From the NCBI RefSeq assembly GCF_029227915.1, contig NC_079883.1, forward strand, positions 22,630,001 through 22,694,000: 64,000 nucleotides of DNA. Reading direction: 5' to 3'. Below the pieces are notes generated by a model, which was not told the DNA's origin, did not search any database, and saw nothing but the letters and a program-made list of their open reading frames with translations. This document shows positions 1 through 13,150 of this stretch, one piece after another (positions within the stretch are counted from its first letter, which is position 1; the number at the start of each line of letters is the position of its first letter). The position numbers and the translations under genes are program-made. The DNA is from Hydractinia symbiolongicarpus (lineage: Eukaryota > Cnidaria > Hydrozoa > Anthoathecata > Hydractiniidae).

Positions 1-51
1 CGATAGTAAACAAACAAACAAACAAACAAAATAACATTTAAAAGCCCCTAC

Positions 52-3000
52 CTCCATCACACTGAAGTTATTGATGAGCTAAATGAAAAATAAAATTTGG
101 TTAATAAAAAAACATTTGATTTTAGTGTTAGCTACGAGAGTCACCAATTGTAATGGTTACTCACCACTGCCATTCTAGCCCAACCATCAAATATCGTTTC
201 ACCATATTCACTTTTCCTACGTTTAAAGAAAACAATGAAAAAATAAGTTTGGGCTTAATTTTTGCAAAAATTTTCCTGAACTTAAAATTTGGCAAATTTG
301 AAAACACAACAAAAATATATCAGTATAAAGGTTTAATAGGCAAAATGCTAGGGCTTCATTCTGCTAAAAAACAACAACAAAAAAAACAACAACAAAAAAA
401 GAAGAAAAAAAAAGAAACATACCAAGGTTTCATTCTGCTTATGGCATCCTCAATATCACCCCTTACTTCATCTATATAAGATACAATAAATTATGAGTTG
501 TGTGCTGATACAAGTTAGATTCTTATTTAAGGACGCTACACGAGTCACATGGCGTCTAAGTAGCTGTACTGCCTGGAACGTATTTCCTATACAATTTCAA
601 TTTGGTCAGGATTTTTTCAAAAAAATGAAGAACATCATAATGGAAGCTTGTACACTATGGTGTGTTATTACATAATTTGTATAACAAACTTTATAACACC
701 AAACATCAAAGAGAAAATCAACTTGACAGTAACCCTAAGGTTATTTCATTGCAAATATACAACATATATGGGACAATCTTAGCAGCATATGGTTATAATA
801 GCAAGAAATATAAAAACCATTCAGTTACTTTTATTACTGCGACTTACATGTTGATTCGAGTTGAAATAAATTGTGGTTTCGTAACAAATAATCATGGAGG
901 GTTAAAAACTGCAAGTTCAACTTTGGTAATGCTAAACAACCTGAAATAATACAGAAATAATACAGAAATTTCAACAATCTTTGTTTGAAACAATGGACAA
1001 ACAATGTGTTGCTTTGTTATAAATTTTAAGACCTCAGAATATAAAAATTAATTGTGGCAACGGTTGGAAAATTTAAACATTTAATTCATTATATATCACC
1101 AGGGTTAATTTTCTAGAACAAAAAACAAAGAACCTATTTTCGGGAAACCTAAACTATTTATAAATACATTATAAATGATTGCGAAAACACACATGATTAA
1201 AGAATTTCCACCCTACCTTCTCCAGAGTAAAATGCAGTCGGGACAACATTTTCATCCCATAAAATCTACAAACACAAGAGAATAAACTATAAAAACAACA
1301 AAGAGATACGAAAAACAAAAATACATAAAAAACAAACAATAAACGTACTTGTTCTGTAGGATACAAAGGAGTTCGATTTAAAATTTGTATTTGTGACAAT
1401 CTTCTTTCATGTCTGGATATCTAAAGAACAAAGAAAATTATCACTATTTAAATTCGTATTTTTACAAGGGCAATATATTTTAAGGCCCTCGTAAATTCTC
1501 ATCGACAGAAACTTTGCAACAATTTTATACAGAGGTACAACACAATTATTAGAATGACTACAGAAGCTTTCTACAACACCTCTCTTTTTTTACATAAATT
1601 CAAACTTACCAGTAGCTCTAATAAAAATGTTTTGTCATATTTCTCCCCTTCTGGAACCTCTTTTAACTTGGGGACCAAATTTAAATGTGCAGCTATGCCA
1701 TGAAGCTTTTTGGTGCTGTAAACAAAAAAGAAACCAGAAATTAATTTTATAAATGTTAATTAAAAAAACACAGTTGTGGCAAGGCATATAATGAAAATCG
1801 ATGTTGTTTTTACTTAGCTTAAACAGCATGTATTTTTATTATTACTATTATTTTGAATATTTATACAGGATATAGCCACTTCAGGTTTGGAAACACTGGT
1901 ATCAGTTTGAGCCCTGTGTTCTGAATGTAAACATTAAGTATACACCAGCATTGCCTACCCAATTTCCCTCACATGGGATTGGTTGACCTGAGATGTGGTA
2001 AAGGCGCTTGCTATACATGTCTGCGCAGTGGACCGAACCAGGGACCTTGTGATCACAAAGCGAACTGCATAACCACTAAGCCAGACGTGGACCTAGAACT
2101 CTGTATTTGATGCGGTCAAGATAAAATTTATCCTTGTTTTTAAAGATTTCCCATAAGTAATAGTTTAAATATTTTAGAAACAGTATTCCAATTCACTTAC
2201 CTAAGCTTTTTAAAATATTTTGTAAGAGTCTGCCTGGTATCAACATTGGCAACATTCGCCATTGCAAAGTCAAGTGCATCATTTCTGTAGTGTTTAAAAA
2301 CAGCCCTTTGTAGTGACGTTATTTTTTCGTAATGGACTTCCGTCATTTCATGATCAGTAAGGGCTGTACCAGTGTGATCATTTATTTCGAAGCCACAGTA
2401 AAACTTGAGCATATCAACAAGCTAAACATAAAACATTTATGTGATTTTCAAAATATCAAATGGCTCAATAATGATAACTATATTAATATGTAAGTAAGCA
2501 ACGGGAAGTTTTAATGTCTTTGGGGATTCCATCCTAATGGCTGGCTCTTCCTCCCCTCCGACTGTAACTATGTTACATTACTGCCAGAGATGCGTATAAC
2601 ATTGCTCTAACTTGCTTGCCTGCCACACAAGCCGGTTAGAGGTCAGTAGATGGCACCAAATGGGCTGACAACACTACATTTAAAGTGCGCTAAAATTAGG
2701 ACTCGAACCTGAAACCTTGTAATTACAAGCCGAATGCGCTACCACTATACCATATTCTATGCAAAAATTAAACCTGTATTCCTTAAGAAAACAATAAATA
2801 ACAGCCACTGACCCAACAGACACAACAACGCATTTCATGTCCAGTATGTACCAAGATGTTGTTTTAAATGAACAAACAAAACGAACAAACAAAATTTAAA
2901 TAAGATACTGTACAAAATAAAAAGAAAACAACATTGTAATGATATCTCCACCAAAAAGGTCAACTTAACATTAACAGACAATCTAATTTGTGAGTTACTA

Positions 3001-6000
3001 CCAAGCAAGATTCATGTCTCTACCTGATTAAATAATTTTCCTTTTTCATGCTTTGCTAAATTAGACAAACGACATCGGACAACAACATGGTGGTTGTCAA
3101 TCAAAACATTGAAGAATCTTCGTGTTGGAAGAAGTGACTAAAAACAACCACACAAATATTAGATGTGATAGTGGAATTTTAAAACAGTTAATTATTTTTT
3201 ACTTATTTTTAGCAATAATCCATAAAAAACATTATTAAAGTCAATTGGTAAAGCCAAGCGATTTTAACAAGCACCTTTTGCAGCGCATTCACGAAAAGAA
3301 GAAAATGCAAAACTTATTTTGGATTATGTATAAATATACACGTATGATTAGTATACGTGTTTTCAGAAATATATACTAGCAAGTTCAATTTATCTGATAA
3401 CAAAGAATTTTGAGTAACCTGCAAGTCCAACATCAACTCAATAAAACGCTCACAAAATGTCACTGCTTCATTGTCAAGGTCGCCTACCAAAGAAATAAAG
3501 CAATAATAGATTATTAAGGTAATAATAACATAGAAATGAAGAAACATGACAAAAAATTGCTTTAAGAATGGAGAGTTGAGATATTGATATATTATCGGAT
3601 ATTTACTAATAACATGAATTAGCAGGTTTACAATACCTTGTTCAGGAATCGTGTTTAATATTGTAAAGAAAACACCAATCAAGTCAGACAAAAACGTCCT
3701 TTCAAATTGCATTCTAAATAATAATCAGAAAAAATTAACAGACTGTCATACTTGCTAATTAAAAACCATTGGTTTTCAGATATAAATATTACTTTCAGCA
3801 TTCCGGTACAATACGAATTGCCTAAAATCGTTCACAGTCAGTGTTTAGTCAGTGTGTCAACAAGATTTTTGATTGCTAAAACTAAATTTCTCGATGTTAC
3901 AGTAACTACCCCTAACTCAAACATTCAAAATGATATTAAGATAAAAGTTTAAGCTATGGGTAGTTTTTATGCACTCTGATTTCCTTTACACACACAAGAA
4001 ATTCCAAAAACCTCAAAAAGCATACTTTTTCAGTGTTTCAACATCAGCTTTCGCGTCTTTCTTTTTTATTATATTCCAATATTTTCTGTAACGTGATACT
4101 GCTTTTAATTCTTGTTCCAAACGACCCTAAACGACCATAAACAACAAAATAAGAAAAAGCAATACATCAACAGGAAAAATTGAGAACGAGTTGAGAAAAA
4201 AGTTGAGAATATAAGAGAAAAATAGTAAAAAAATAAAGTGATGAATCTACCGGTAATAAACAAGTCCACATGGGCAGACTAATCAGCTTTTGTACTTGTT
4301 CACGAATCAAATCGACTTCCTAAAAAGTATAGAAACGTGAAGTAACACCCACATCTTTCACAAGACCAGAAAAAAGTGTGCTGTTATTAAGAAGATTAAA
4401 AGTAATGTTCTGGTATTTCTGCATGAATTGAATCAAATATTGAAATTGCATTGGTTTTGTTCGATGTCATTCATGCAGGCCCTTTAACAAATTTATACTG
4501 TGTTACAAAAAATAAAAACAAGCACAACAAAACAAAACTAACCAGGCTATTGAAACATCTTATAAGGAAAATAAGAAGGATAGTGCGTTCTTTTATGGAG
4601 AGCTAAAAATAAGAAAAAAATTACCACTTAACACAGTTGCACAGACGAAAGTTAAACCTTCTTAAAAAGTGAATCTAAAATTCTAAAATTTCATCAAACT
4701 TTCTAACTGCTTAACACTAGAAATGAAAAAAAAAAACATTCTAAGTTTTCGAAATTACTTAGAACTGGAAACTGTTTTATCTGTGATTTATAATTATGAC
4801 TTTGAAGTTTAAAATCAACACCATACCTTATCTTTTGTTATTACTAAACGCAAAACATTTTGATAAAACTGTTCAAACTCTTCAGGTTTTTCTTTAAATA
4901 CCTAAGCATAGAATAGTACAAATGTTATGATCTTTCTAAACCAAATATACTTATTATTAAACTACATCAGAGAAAAAAGGATTGACATAAACTATAACTG
5001 TGGTCTACAACTACAATTGTGTAATATCGTTCGATTAATTAGCTGTAAAAAAACAAGTGATATCTCCTGTGTTTACCTTACATTAAAAAATCTCTAAGAA
5101 ACAGCACATACAAAAAAGCATACAAAGCATACAACGCGGGTTTTATTAAACAACAGAAAAATAAAAAAAAACGGTAAGTCTAACCTCCCATGGTGGTACT
5201 CTTTCACGACACTTTTCATTTACCAATATGCATATGGATATAATGTGTGACCTGCTAGCCTAAAAAACAAAAATGGCACCGGTTAACTTGTCTTCTAATT
5301 TCTAGGATAAATCATGTAGACGGTTTCTCTACTTACGTTTTTTGAAGAGAAGTTTTTCCAAAGATAATTTTCCAAATACTGACTAAAACGAAATAACATA
5401 AACAATGATTATTTGTATGTAAAGTGAACATGGCACAACAACATTCAAATTGACTACACCCAGTAATCAACAAGAGGTTTTGCGTCCCTGCAGAAATTCC
5501 TATTTCTTTTCATTTCTCCTGACTGTAACTCACTTACATTAGAACCAGAGATTGCATATCATTTCTCTAATATGTTCGCTCACCACACAAAATAGTTTTT
5601 TAATGGCAATAAATAAGCATTACAATTAAAGGGTGCTGGAATGATATATCACTACTAGCCAAATGTCTGCTATATTACCACTTAAATAATTCAGAAATTA
5701 TACCTGAATTCCAACAACATTATCCTTTTCATTGGAAACCTAAAAGAAAAAAGATTAGGCATAAATTATATGAAAAATAAGACATCTCGAATTTACCAGC
5801 AAAAACAAAAAAACAAAAAAAAAATTGAGTCATATCATAACTGTTTAATGTTATTATCTTAATGCAGAATCTCTAAAGTTTTTGCATAGGTATTGTAGAG
5901 TTGATATTTCGTAGAGTCGATATTTGAAATTCCAAAACAATAGGCAGCATGACCCAATCAGTCATCAATTTAGTCAAACTTTGTAATTTTGAGCATCAAT

Positions 6001-6653
6001 TGATTAGAAATCTCAGGGAACTACTTTCTATGACCTAACATTTTTTTCCAGACGCAGTTGGGAGTAAACAGAATTCGTATAAAACAAAATAAACAAATGA
6101 CATACTTGTTAGCTTGCAACTCCTCGACGTATATTGTATCAATGATCTAAGTTTAAGTTTAAGTTTATTAGTTAATTTTTTTATTTTAAAACATCATAAA
6201 CATTTAAATAACAAATATTATAGCGTGCTAAACAGAAAAAAGAAAAATCATTCTTGTTCACACTACCTACAATTGTCACACTGTCAGATGTAAACCAGTT
6301 GAAGTTTATGTTTCTTTATATTTATATAACAAATAGTAGCACACAGAAAAATAGTTGCAGGTCAACTAAGGTTTGTTTTTCATATTGATGCTGAAAGAGG
6401 AAAATGTGAGAAACCAACAAACCTACCTTTGCATCAAACTTCTTTTCTGTCTCATTCTTTGAATGTGCCCAATGTTGGTGAGCATACTAAAATTAGAATT
6501 ACATTACACATGAAAGATATTTTACAATTAAAATTCCAGTAGTATGTGCGTGAGTTTATGAAAGAAATGTAGGATATGTACTTGTGTCAAAACATCTGCT
6601 TGAATTTGTTCAACAGTAGGTGCATAATTGTTCTTTAACTTTTTGTCTCCCAT
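52..6653 (-). CDS. AQR: Aquarius (intron-binding spliceosomal RNA helicase), N-terminal part, 21 exons, truncated at left edge
   Basis: Aquarius is an SF1 RNA helicase that binds introns upstream of the branch point in the spliceosome and couples splicing to intron-encoded snoRNP assembly. Exons 5'->3' on the minus strand: 6653-6582, 6486-6427, 6146-6106, 5739-5704, 5382-5337, 5259-5185, 4901-4827, 4602-4543, 4319-4251, 4126-4026, 3713-3637, 3483-3419, 3137-3024, 2421-2201, 1715-1610, 1420-1349, 1265-1217, 940-848, 471-423, 216-165, 78-52. Every junction is GT-AG and in phase, giving 520 codons. Recognisable blocks include [15 protein letters not shown] (start), [60 protein letters not shown] and [12 protein letters not shown]. 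This covers the Aquarius N-terminal ARM-repeat region and the start of the beta-barrel; the helicase motifs are outside the window. The start is the first ATG of the first exon, and it aligns with the family N terminus. Confidence 0.95.
1838..2095 (-). repeat. tRNA-derived SINE in an AQR intron
   Basis: Read on the minus strand, 2095-2030 looks like a tRNA gene head: a box A-like stretch (TGGCTTAGTGGTTA) and a box B-like GGTTCGGTCC. The element ends at low coordinates in an AAT-rich tail (about 1838-1855). The tail-proximal sequence 'aatatttatacaggatatag' recurs in the opposite orientation near 43160, so this is a dispersed family. It sits between AQR exons 14 and 15. Confidence 0.65.
2535..2770 (-). 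repeat. tRNA-derived SINE in an AQR intron, second copy/subfamily
   Basis: On the minus strand 2755-2690 reads like a tRNA head (TGGTATAGTGGTAGCGC for box A, GGTTCGAGTCC for box B). The body around 2545-2640 ('cctccgactgtaactatg...' region) is matched by a more degraded copy at about 5510-5600, so this is a repeat family and not a tRNA gene. No cloverleaf 3' half or CCA-side stem is intact. Confidence 0.6.
5490..5690 (-). repeat. Degraded SINE relic in an AQR intron
   Basis: Sequence around 5515-5600 ('tctcctgactgtaactcact' onward) aligns by eye with 2555-2640 of the neighbouring SINE. Its tRNA-like head is badly eroded. Confidence 0.45.
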
Positions 6654-7224
6654 TTTGAACACAATGCATCTACGATAAAGGCTATTATTCTAATCTTGTA
6701 TGCTTTTTTTATATCTAAAAAATTACGAAATTAGGTATATAAGTATAAGTTCAGATAAAAATTCCCATTGTGTATTCCAACGATAAATAATATTTCATTT
6801 TTACAGGAAGCAATCATTTATTACATAAACATACACATCATTTTAGAGCTTTCTAGTTATTTACAATACATATCAAATATTGTAAAAAATATATCATGTC
6901 ATTGCTCTTTACGTATCCACATCAAAATCATGCTCAACCATATGCCTTCTTTGAACACTTACGACTCCTAGACGCTACCATTCGTCTTCTGGAAGACTCT
7001 CAAGAAGATTTCTACTTGGGGTCCAATGACCCTCATTTTGAATTTCTAGCTAACACCTTGATAATGAATCACCATGCAACAGTGTTTTACATTGTGTTGG
7101 TTGTGTGATTTATGCTGGTAACCAGGGAATAAAAAATGATTGCTAGATGTATAAATTTCCTCAGCCTTTTTATTTTATATTATTTGGTACTGGCTTGTCA
7201 AATTTTTATGGCCTCTATATACAT
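6654..7224. other. Intergenic stretch upstream of AQR; one short unexplained ORF
   Basis: This should contain the AQR promoter, but no specific element can be named. On the plus strand 6896-7108 holds a 70-codon ORF (region FFEHLRLLDATIRLLEDSQED is the most protein-like part) followed by AATAAA at about 7128. A 'tttttacag' acceptor-like site lies at about 6805. It could be a terminal exon or a transposon scrap; I do not recognise it. Confidence 0.3.
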
Positions 7225-7440
7225 TTTTGCAACCAATAAATTCTAGGTAAATGCATTCTGGAAAGAGAAACTGAATTATATTCAAAACTCAATTCCAGCA
7301 GATTCGTACATATATCTTACATGCTTCTTTAAATTCTTCTTTAAAAAAAGTACTTGCATTTTATAGTATTTTTAATTCATTTGTTAGTCAATGGTTTTTA
7401 AAAAAAATGTTTAGTTCCCTAAACAATTTATTAATTTGAG
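7225..7440 (-). pseudogene. Decayed third copy of the NB-ARC/TPR gene (TPR segment only)
   Basis: Forward sequence 7240-7405 aligns colinearly by eye with 9840-10010 of the HEPN-NB-ARC-TPR copy: 'agaaactgaattata', 'aacatatctt...atgcttctt', 'aattctt.tttaaaaaaa.tact.gcattt' and 'atggttttt' occur in the same order and spacing. No frame is open. It lies just beyond the shared 3' flank of copy A, so the array once held at least three copies. Confidence 0.7.
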
Positions 7441-7553
7441 AGATGATGGCCAAAGAACTGTTAAGGTCAGCAGTACTAACATCATGTATTTCTCAACAAC
7501 TTGTTTCCTACGTAATTGAATAACTTAGGACTGTAGCACGTGTTTCTAACACC

Positions 7554-9449
7554 AAGAGAGGATGGTGGACTAACATGCCTGCAAAAAAAGAATTCTTGTG
7601 ATTCATTTCCTTTGTGATATACACATTTTCTAAAAACCTTTAAAAAGGTTGTTGTAATTAAATTTTCCAATTAAAGCCATTTTAAAATTCTTGATGGGTC
7701 CCCTTTATGTTCAAATAAAAAAAAATTGCTTTCTGACAATAGGTTGCAAATAGTAAACTCACTCCTAGTTATATTTACTCGAAGCACCATAAAATAAACT
7801 CCTCCTGCATAATATTACAGAATAATTAAAAACCAATAACTACAATCCAACATTAATGTTACATAAAAAAAACATTCAATGATTCAGCTAAACTTACACA
7901 AATAGCATGTTCACTTTAATCAATTTTAAAAACTTTCATTCAACATGGTTAGAGAAATCGAAAACAACTACATTATTGGCTTTTATCTTCTTAATCATAA
8001 CATGAAGTGATAAATTGGTAAATGATATTATCTTATAAAAAAATACGCTAACTATGTCTGTTTGTAAGAGGCAATTCTGACATGCATTTAAAATAAGAGA
8101 GAAACTTGCTAAACCACAATTAATTAATTAAGTCGTGACATCACATTGTCAATAATATCTTTTTAAATAAACTAGTGAAGAACTTTGTTGCCATATAACT
8201 ACTGACATCGCCTCTCGTATGGATAGCTAGGGACCATCTGGGACCAATTTTCTAAGCTGGCTCAACAGAATCGGATTTGGAACAGACATGTTTACAACTT
8301 CATCAAAAAACGTTTAAACCCAAATATCTCTTCAATTTGTTTGTCAAAAACAAACAATCCTATTTTTTCTTGATCAGTGTTTAAGACCAGCATAATAGAG
8401 GCAATAGGTAAACAAAATTTTTCTAAAAGAAATTAGTGTTTTGACAGTTCATTGCCACTGTCATCAAAATTCAAAGTGGATTTATCCATGGGCTTATTGA
8501 CTAGCTTTGCAAATACTTGAAGTAGAGTGGATAAAATAAAACGTATAATATAAAATTTAAAATAATAAAAATGGTAAAAAAATGCTACTTTTACATTATA
8601 TGTAAAATTGTTGACTAAAAAAATATAAATATATTTCTTCCTTAATTTACAGCGTGACGATTGATTGAAAGATTTGGCCTGGAACTTTCTTTATTAAGTT
8701 TAAACTTGAGAATTTCTTTCAACGAAACAAACGGTCTCCACACCGTAAAAATTTATTCCCATAAATCAAAACCATAGCCATTTTTTTCAATCCAAAAGAG
8801 GTCTTCTAACAGTGCCATTTATTGCCCTGCAATACAAAGATAGCCAAACATATGCCTAAGTTAAAAAAATAAGAGAAGGAAACTTTGCCCTTTAAAATTA
8901 AACTTCTGCAAAAAATGTGATTCTATTAATTTAAATGTCTTTCTTATTACTATTATAATCCTTATTTCCATTTCTATATTAGATTAAGGATAATAATATT
9001 AATTTAGTGAGTTTCATGATCCAAGCGTATACATTAGATCTCTACTCATCTTTTCGTGTATTAATGTACATATTAAAAGAAAACTTTGAAAACTTATGTA
9101 TTTTGAGATTTGAATATCTTAACCTGGGTATTTCAAACTTTAGGTACCCTCAGGATTAAAATGTATACGCTTCAGAGACATCAAGCTAACTTTAAACAAA
9201 TAATTAAAAAAGTACTTAAATTTATTTTACAAACCTCGGAAAATTTACATCAAAATCTATATTTTTAATTTTATTGTCTTGCGGCATAAATGCACATTTT
9301 TCTTATTACACATACACTTTCATAAATCATTGTCCTTTTATGTATGTTGTTTTATGTACAACTGCAGATATATTTTAACACTTCAAGTTGCCTTGACTTT
9401 TCTTTTCAGTTCATTATCAGTTCCTGAAGCCCATGGTTGTAAACATCTC
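7554..9449. repeat. 3' flank of NLR copy A, duplicated at 13608-16212
   Basis: Non-coding sequence downstream of the copy A gene that matches 13608-16212 in long blocks. Examples are 'gatggtggactaa' (7557 / 13611), 'ataaaataaactcctc' (7790 / 13840), 'tttacagcgtgacgattg' (8650 / 15650) and 'gagaaggaaactttgccctt' (8872 / 15896). It carries a single TTAA at 7991-7994, where the other copy has an 891 bp insertion. No gene was recognised inside. Confidence 0.85.
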
Positions 9450-12400
9450 TTACCAAATAAATTTCAGTAATAATGTTTTATACTGAGCACATGTATCACG
9501 CCGGATATTCTGAAGCTCCTCTCTATTTTGCCCAGACTGGTGAAGTCGCCTTGCTTTTTCCTGATATTTCTTTAACTGTTTAATTACATCAATGGCATCT
9601 TTTAGGTTCAATCCATTTTCATTTAGCCATTTAGTTGAAATGTCATCATTATAAAGATCATTAAGAGAAGACAAGGCTTTATCCAACTGATTAAGACAGA
9701 AATATGATAGTCCTTTATAACAGTTGATATCCAATGCATCATTGTAAAAGTCAAATGGACGGGTTTTACATTTTTCTTTAATATGATCTGGTATTGGTGT
9801 TTTACACATAGCTATTGCTTCTTTATACTTTCCCTTCAGTATAAAAATTTTAACTAAATACTGTTTGGCAGAAGAAACTGAATTATAATTAAAATTTGCT
9901 TCTAACAGATTCAAACATATCTTGTATGCTTCTTCAAATTCTTGTTTATAAAAAAAATACTCGCATTTTACTTTCTTTAAATCAAACATGAGCTTATGGT
10001 TTTCCGGAATACCATGTTCTTTAAACAAGTCATCAAGTTCAGCAATTATGACCATGCAACTCTCAAAGTTCAGAATACTGCAAAATATTTTACATTTATA
10101 CATTAAAAGTGAAAGATATTTTTCGTATTTTCCACTAGAATTACTCAAGCATAACTCAATAGCTCTATCTAATAACTTTAGTGCTGTTTTAACATCATAA
10201 AAGTTGTATGATAACAACTTAGCGTGTATTTGTGTCAATTCCACAGTAATATCCACATTGCCTTCTACATACGAGTAATCCTTAACTTTATTAAATTGTT
10301 CTACTGCTTCTTTTTATGGCCACTGTCATATTTCAGAGAAATACATCTCATCTGAAACAATAAAAACATAGTAGAAGTTTTTTCTACTTCTGTACATTCT
10401 TTGTGTACACCTTCTATCATTTCATCTAAAATGCGAAATGCTTCATTAAAATGGCAATGTTCTTTCATCCAATTTGCTAAAACGAATACACAGTCTAAAG
10501 GGGAGTCTACATTTTCACTATTGAAATTTACTGTCAAATATTCAACAACATAATGATGCCTTATAGCTTCCTCACCTCTCTGAATAGCTACTGTCTGAAA
10601 TTTTCCAGGCAAAGTTTCTATTTGTACTTCATTGTTATTAAATACATGTTTCATGTGTATAAACCACAAGTTTTCATTGTCGATGTCAAACTCATTTGTT
10701 TGTTGCGTGGAGACTGATTTTAAGATTTCAATTAACAAACTAAGATGATCTAAATCGAGGCTTGACAATTCTTCAAATTCTTTCAATACTCTCTGAATAA
10801 GCTTATGTATAGTGACCACTTTTCCTGTCTTTAAGTTTGTATCTCTCTTTGTAACCAGAGAATATTCACACAGAATATCAACTACACGATTTAACATTAT
10901 TTCATTTAGTACTTCATCATAAAACAAAAAAGTATTCATGTTTATGAAAGTGTTATTCATATATGCCATCATATTCAAAATGTTAATAGAAACTCTGTCT
11001 TCATGCAATTTCAGCTTCTCAAATGCCATTTTCCAAACTGTTAAAAGTGCTTTATTGCTAGTAGTGTTTTCATGAAACAACTGACTTTTTTCTTCGCAAA
11101 ATGCTTCAAGGTATTTTGCAACACTCATAGAATGTTTTTTGATATAACTCAAAGACAGCTGCATGGCTAATGGCAAATTTTCCAATTCTTCCACAAGTTT
11201 CTTTACACTATTCATGTCGGTTGCTACTTCATCAAAAAATTTGATTGCTTCAGTCTCAGTAAAAACACCCGTTGTGATCTGTCCCCCACCCAAATTAGAC
11301 CAATCACTCTGTTGGGAGGTTACAATAACATGAGGCTTTTTCTCCAAATTTAGATTTTTTAAATATGCATCAATTGAATTAAAATTTTTAGCATTATCCA
11401 ACACAAATAAACATTTTGATTTTTTAATTTTTCGACATGGTTTTTGAACCATAACTTTGGGTTTGGATTGGGAATTGGAGCTTATGTCAAAATATTCACA
11501 CATTGTTTGCAATGAGTTGTGTAAATCATCTGCTTGCAACCACAAAATACTCTCATAATTATGTCGGTTTAAATGAGCATACCGAACAGCAATTGAAGTC
11601 TTTCCAACGCCACCTAAGCCATTCAAACATACTGCAGTAAACAGATCATCGCTGTTATCTTCAGGTAATTTTGAATAAATATCTTTCAAAATGTCTTCTC
11701 GTCCAGTAAAGTTTGGTACATTAAGAGGTACATCCAAAAAATGATCACACACAGTTGATTGAAGGCCTTAAATAAACATTAAGAAGAGCTAACACAAATA
11801 TTTATGAAAAATATTACTAAAACACGTTTCCAGTTAAACTCTACCATTAAAAAGCATAGATGCTGACAAGCCTATATCCTACTTATATGTGGTAAAGTTT
11901 AGCTTTGAAAGTTTAGAATAAACAAAATATAAAACCAGATCTATGAAAAAATAATATTTGAATGTTCATTGAGCGATGTTCATTTTCGTAAATCGTATGT
12001 GGGAGTAAAAAGATTTTTGATTACTCATTATTCGTTAGGCAGAGAAGATAGAAGATATGTCTTATTTATTTAATGATTGTTGTGTACTCCTTAGTGACTC
12101 ATCACAAGAATTTTGGGATAAATGAACCTCATTCAATTAGCGAAATTTCAAAAAAGTAAATTTGTTAAATTTAATAAAATAAATTAAATTTATCAATTTT
12201 AAAGTTTGCCTTATAAACATGTGATTATGAGTACTAAATGCCTAAAGACACAGCACAAAAGCCACCGAAATTCTAATTTTTACCTTGAACAGCTAATGTT
12301 TTTTCGACAATGTGTACTCTTTTATCTATCGTTTCTACTTTCGCTTCCACACTTTCCAGTCTTGTGAAATACTGCCGCAGCTCATCTTGCATTTTTATTA

Positions 12401-13150
12401 CTTCGCTCAACTGTTCAATTATCTCATTAATTTTTGCTATATTGTTAGAAAGTGAACTTCTAAGGTGATCACCAAGGTCAGAGCATGTCTTTTCAATCTT
12501 GTGGTATTTACTCCATAAATTTGTAATATTATCCTTGTTATCGTTTACTTTTTTTTTTAAGTCAACCACATCAAGTTTTAGCCAGTCCACCAGCGATTCT
12601 AAAACTGATGTTCTACCAACATCCAATGAAGCAGTCAGTAATGCACTAGTGTCACCAATATAACCAAGACTTTTTGCTATATTTACTCCCTCATTCCATT
12701 TCAAAGTAAACAATGATGAGTCGATACTGTTTGGATCAACGTGATGATGCCAATTTCTCCAATCTCTTGCTCGAATCACATTTGCACCTGATGTTTGATC
12801 TGTAGGTGCAATTGGCTCTTTCCAACCATTTAAGGGATTAACTATCTTCTTGCAGCAGTTTATTTTATTAATAAAGCAAGTAATGTAACATCAAATTTTG
12901 ATGAATTAGTTTCGCTCTTTCCAGGTGTGAAAATTAAATCATACTGATCTTGCTTTATAACACCTTTTTTTAACAACTTATCTAACTTTTTTCGGTGGCC
13001 ATTGTCAAGCTCACAGTATAATGCTTGTGGACTAGTTGAAAAACTTTTATGAAATGTTTCTAATAAGATTTCTTTTAATACTTCATGGTGTAATAGACCA
13101 AGTCGAAACCACTCTTGATATTGTAATATAATGCTTTGTAAGGTAGCCAT
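9450..13150 (-). pseudogene. NLR-like gene copy A: DZIP3-type HEPN + NB-ARC + TPR, with two frameshifts
   Basis: Predicted as two exons. Exon 1 is 13150-12284, ending CAAG|GTAAAA; exon 2 starts at 11766 after an AAG acceptor and joins in phase 1. Exon 1 encodes a DZIP3-like HEPN domain (a helical domain found next to nucleotide-binding or repeat domains) with the HEPN-type R-x(4-6)-H signature in RDWRNWHHH and the block NPLNGWKEPIAPTDQ, then a coiled coil. Exon 2 encodes an NB-ARC ATPase: Walker A GLGGVGKTS, Walker B CLFVLDNA, sensor HVIVTSQQ, GxP-like ENLPLA, and MHD-like TIHKLIQ. A helical TPR-like array follows, ending in KFIW. Frame is lost twice: near 12862 (stop after LLALLIK, resuming in another frame at NCCKKIVNP) and near 10312, where the paralogue has six A's and this copy five. 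A 21-base in-frame deletion near 9512 also distinguishes it. Likely a recent pseudogene, or two sequencing errors. Confidence 0.75.

Noticed and set aside
1-35. (CAAA)n run as a possible CRISPR-like or regulatory array
   Set aside because: Ordinary microsatellite in an intron of an animal gene.
2030-2095. Possible functional tRNA gene on the minus strand
   Set aside because: Boxes A and B are present, but it continues into a SINE body with an AAT tail and lacks a complete cloverleaf.
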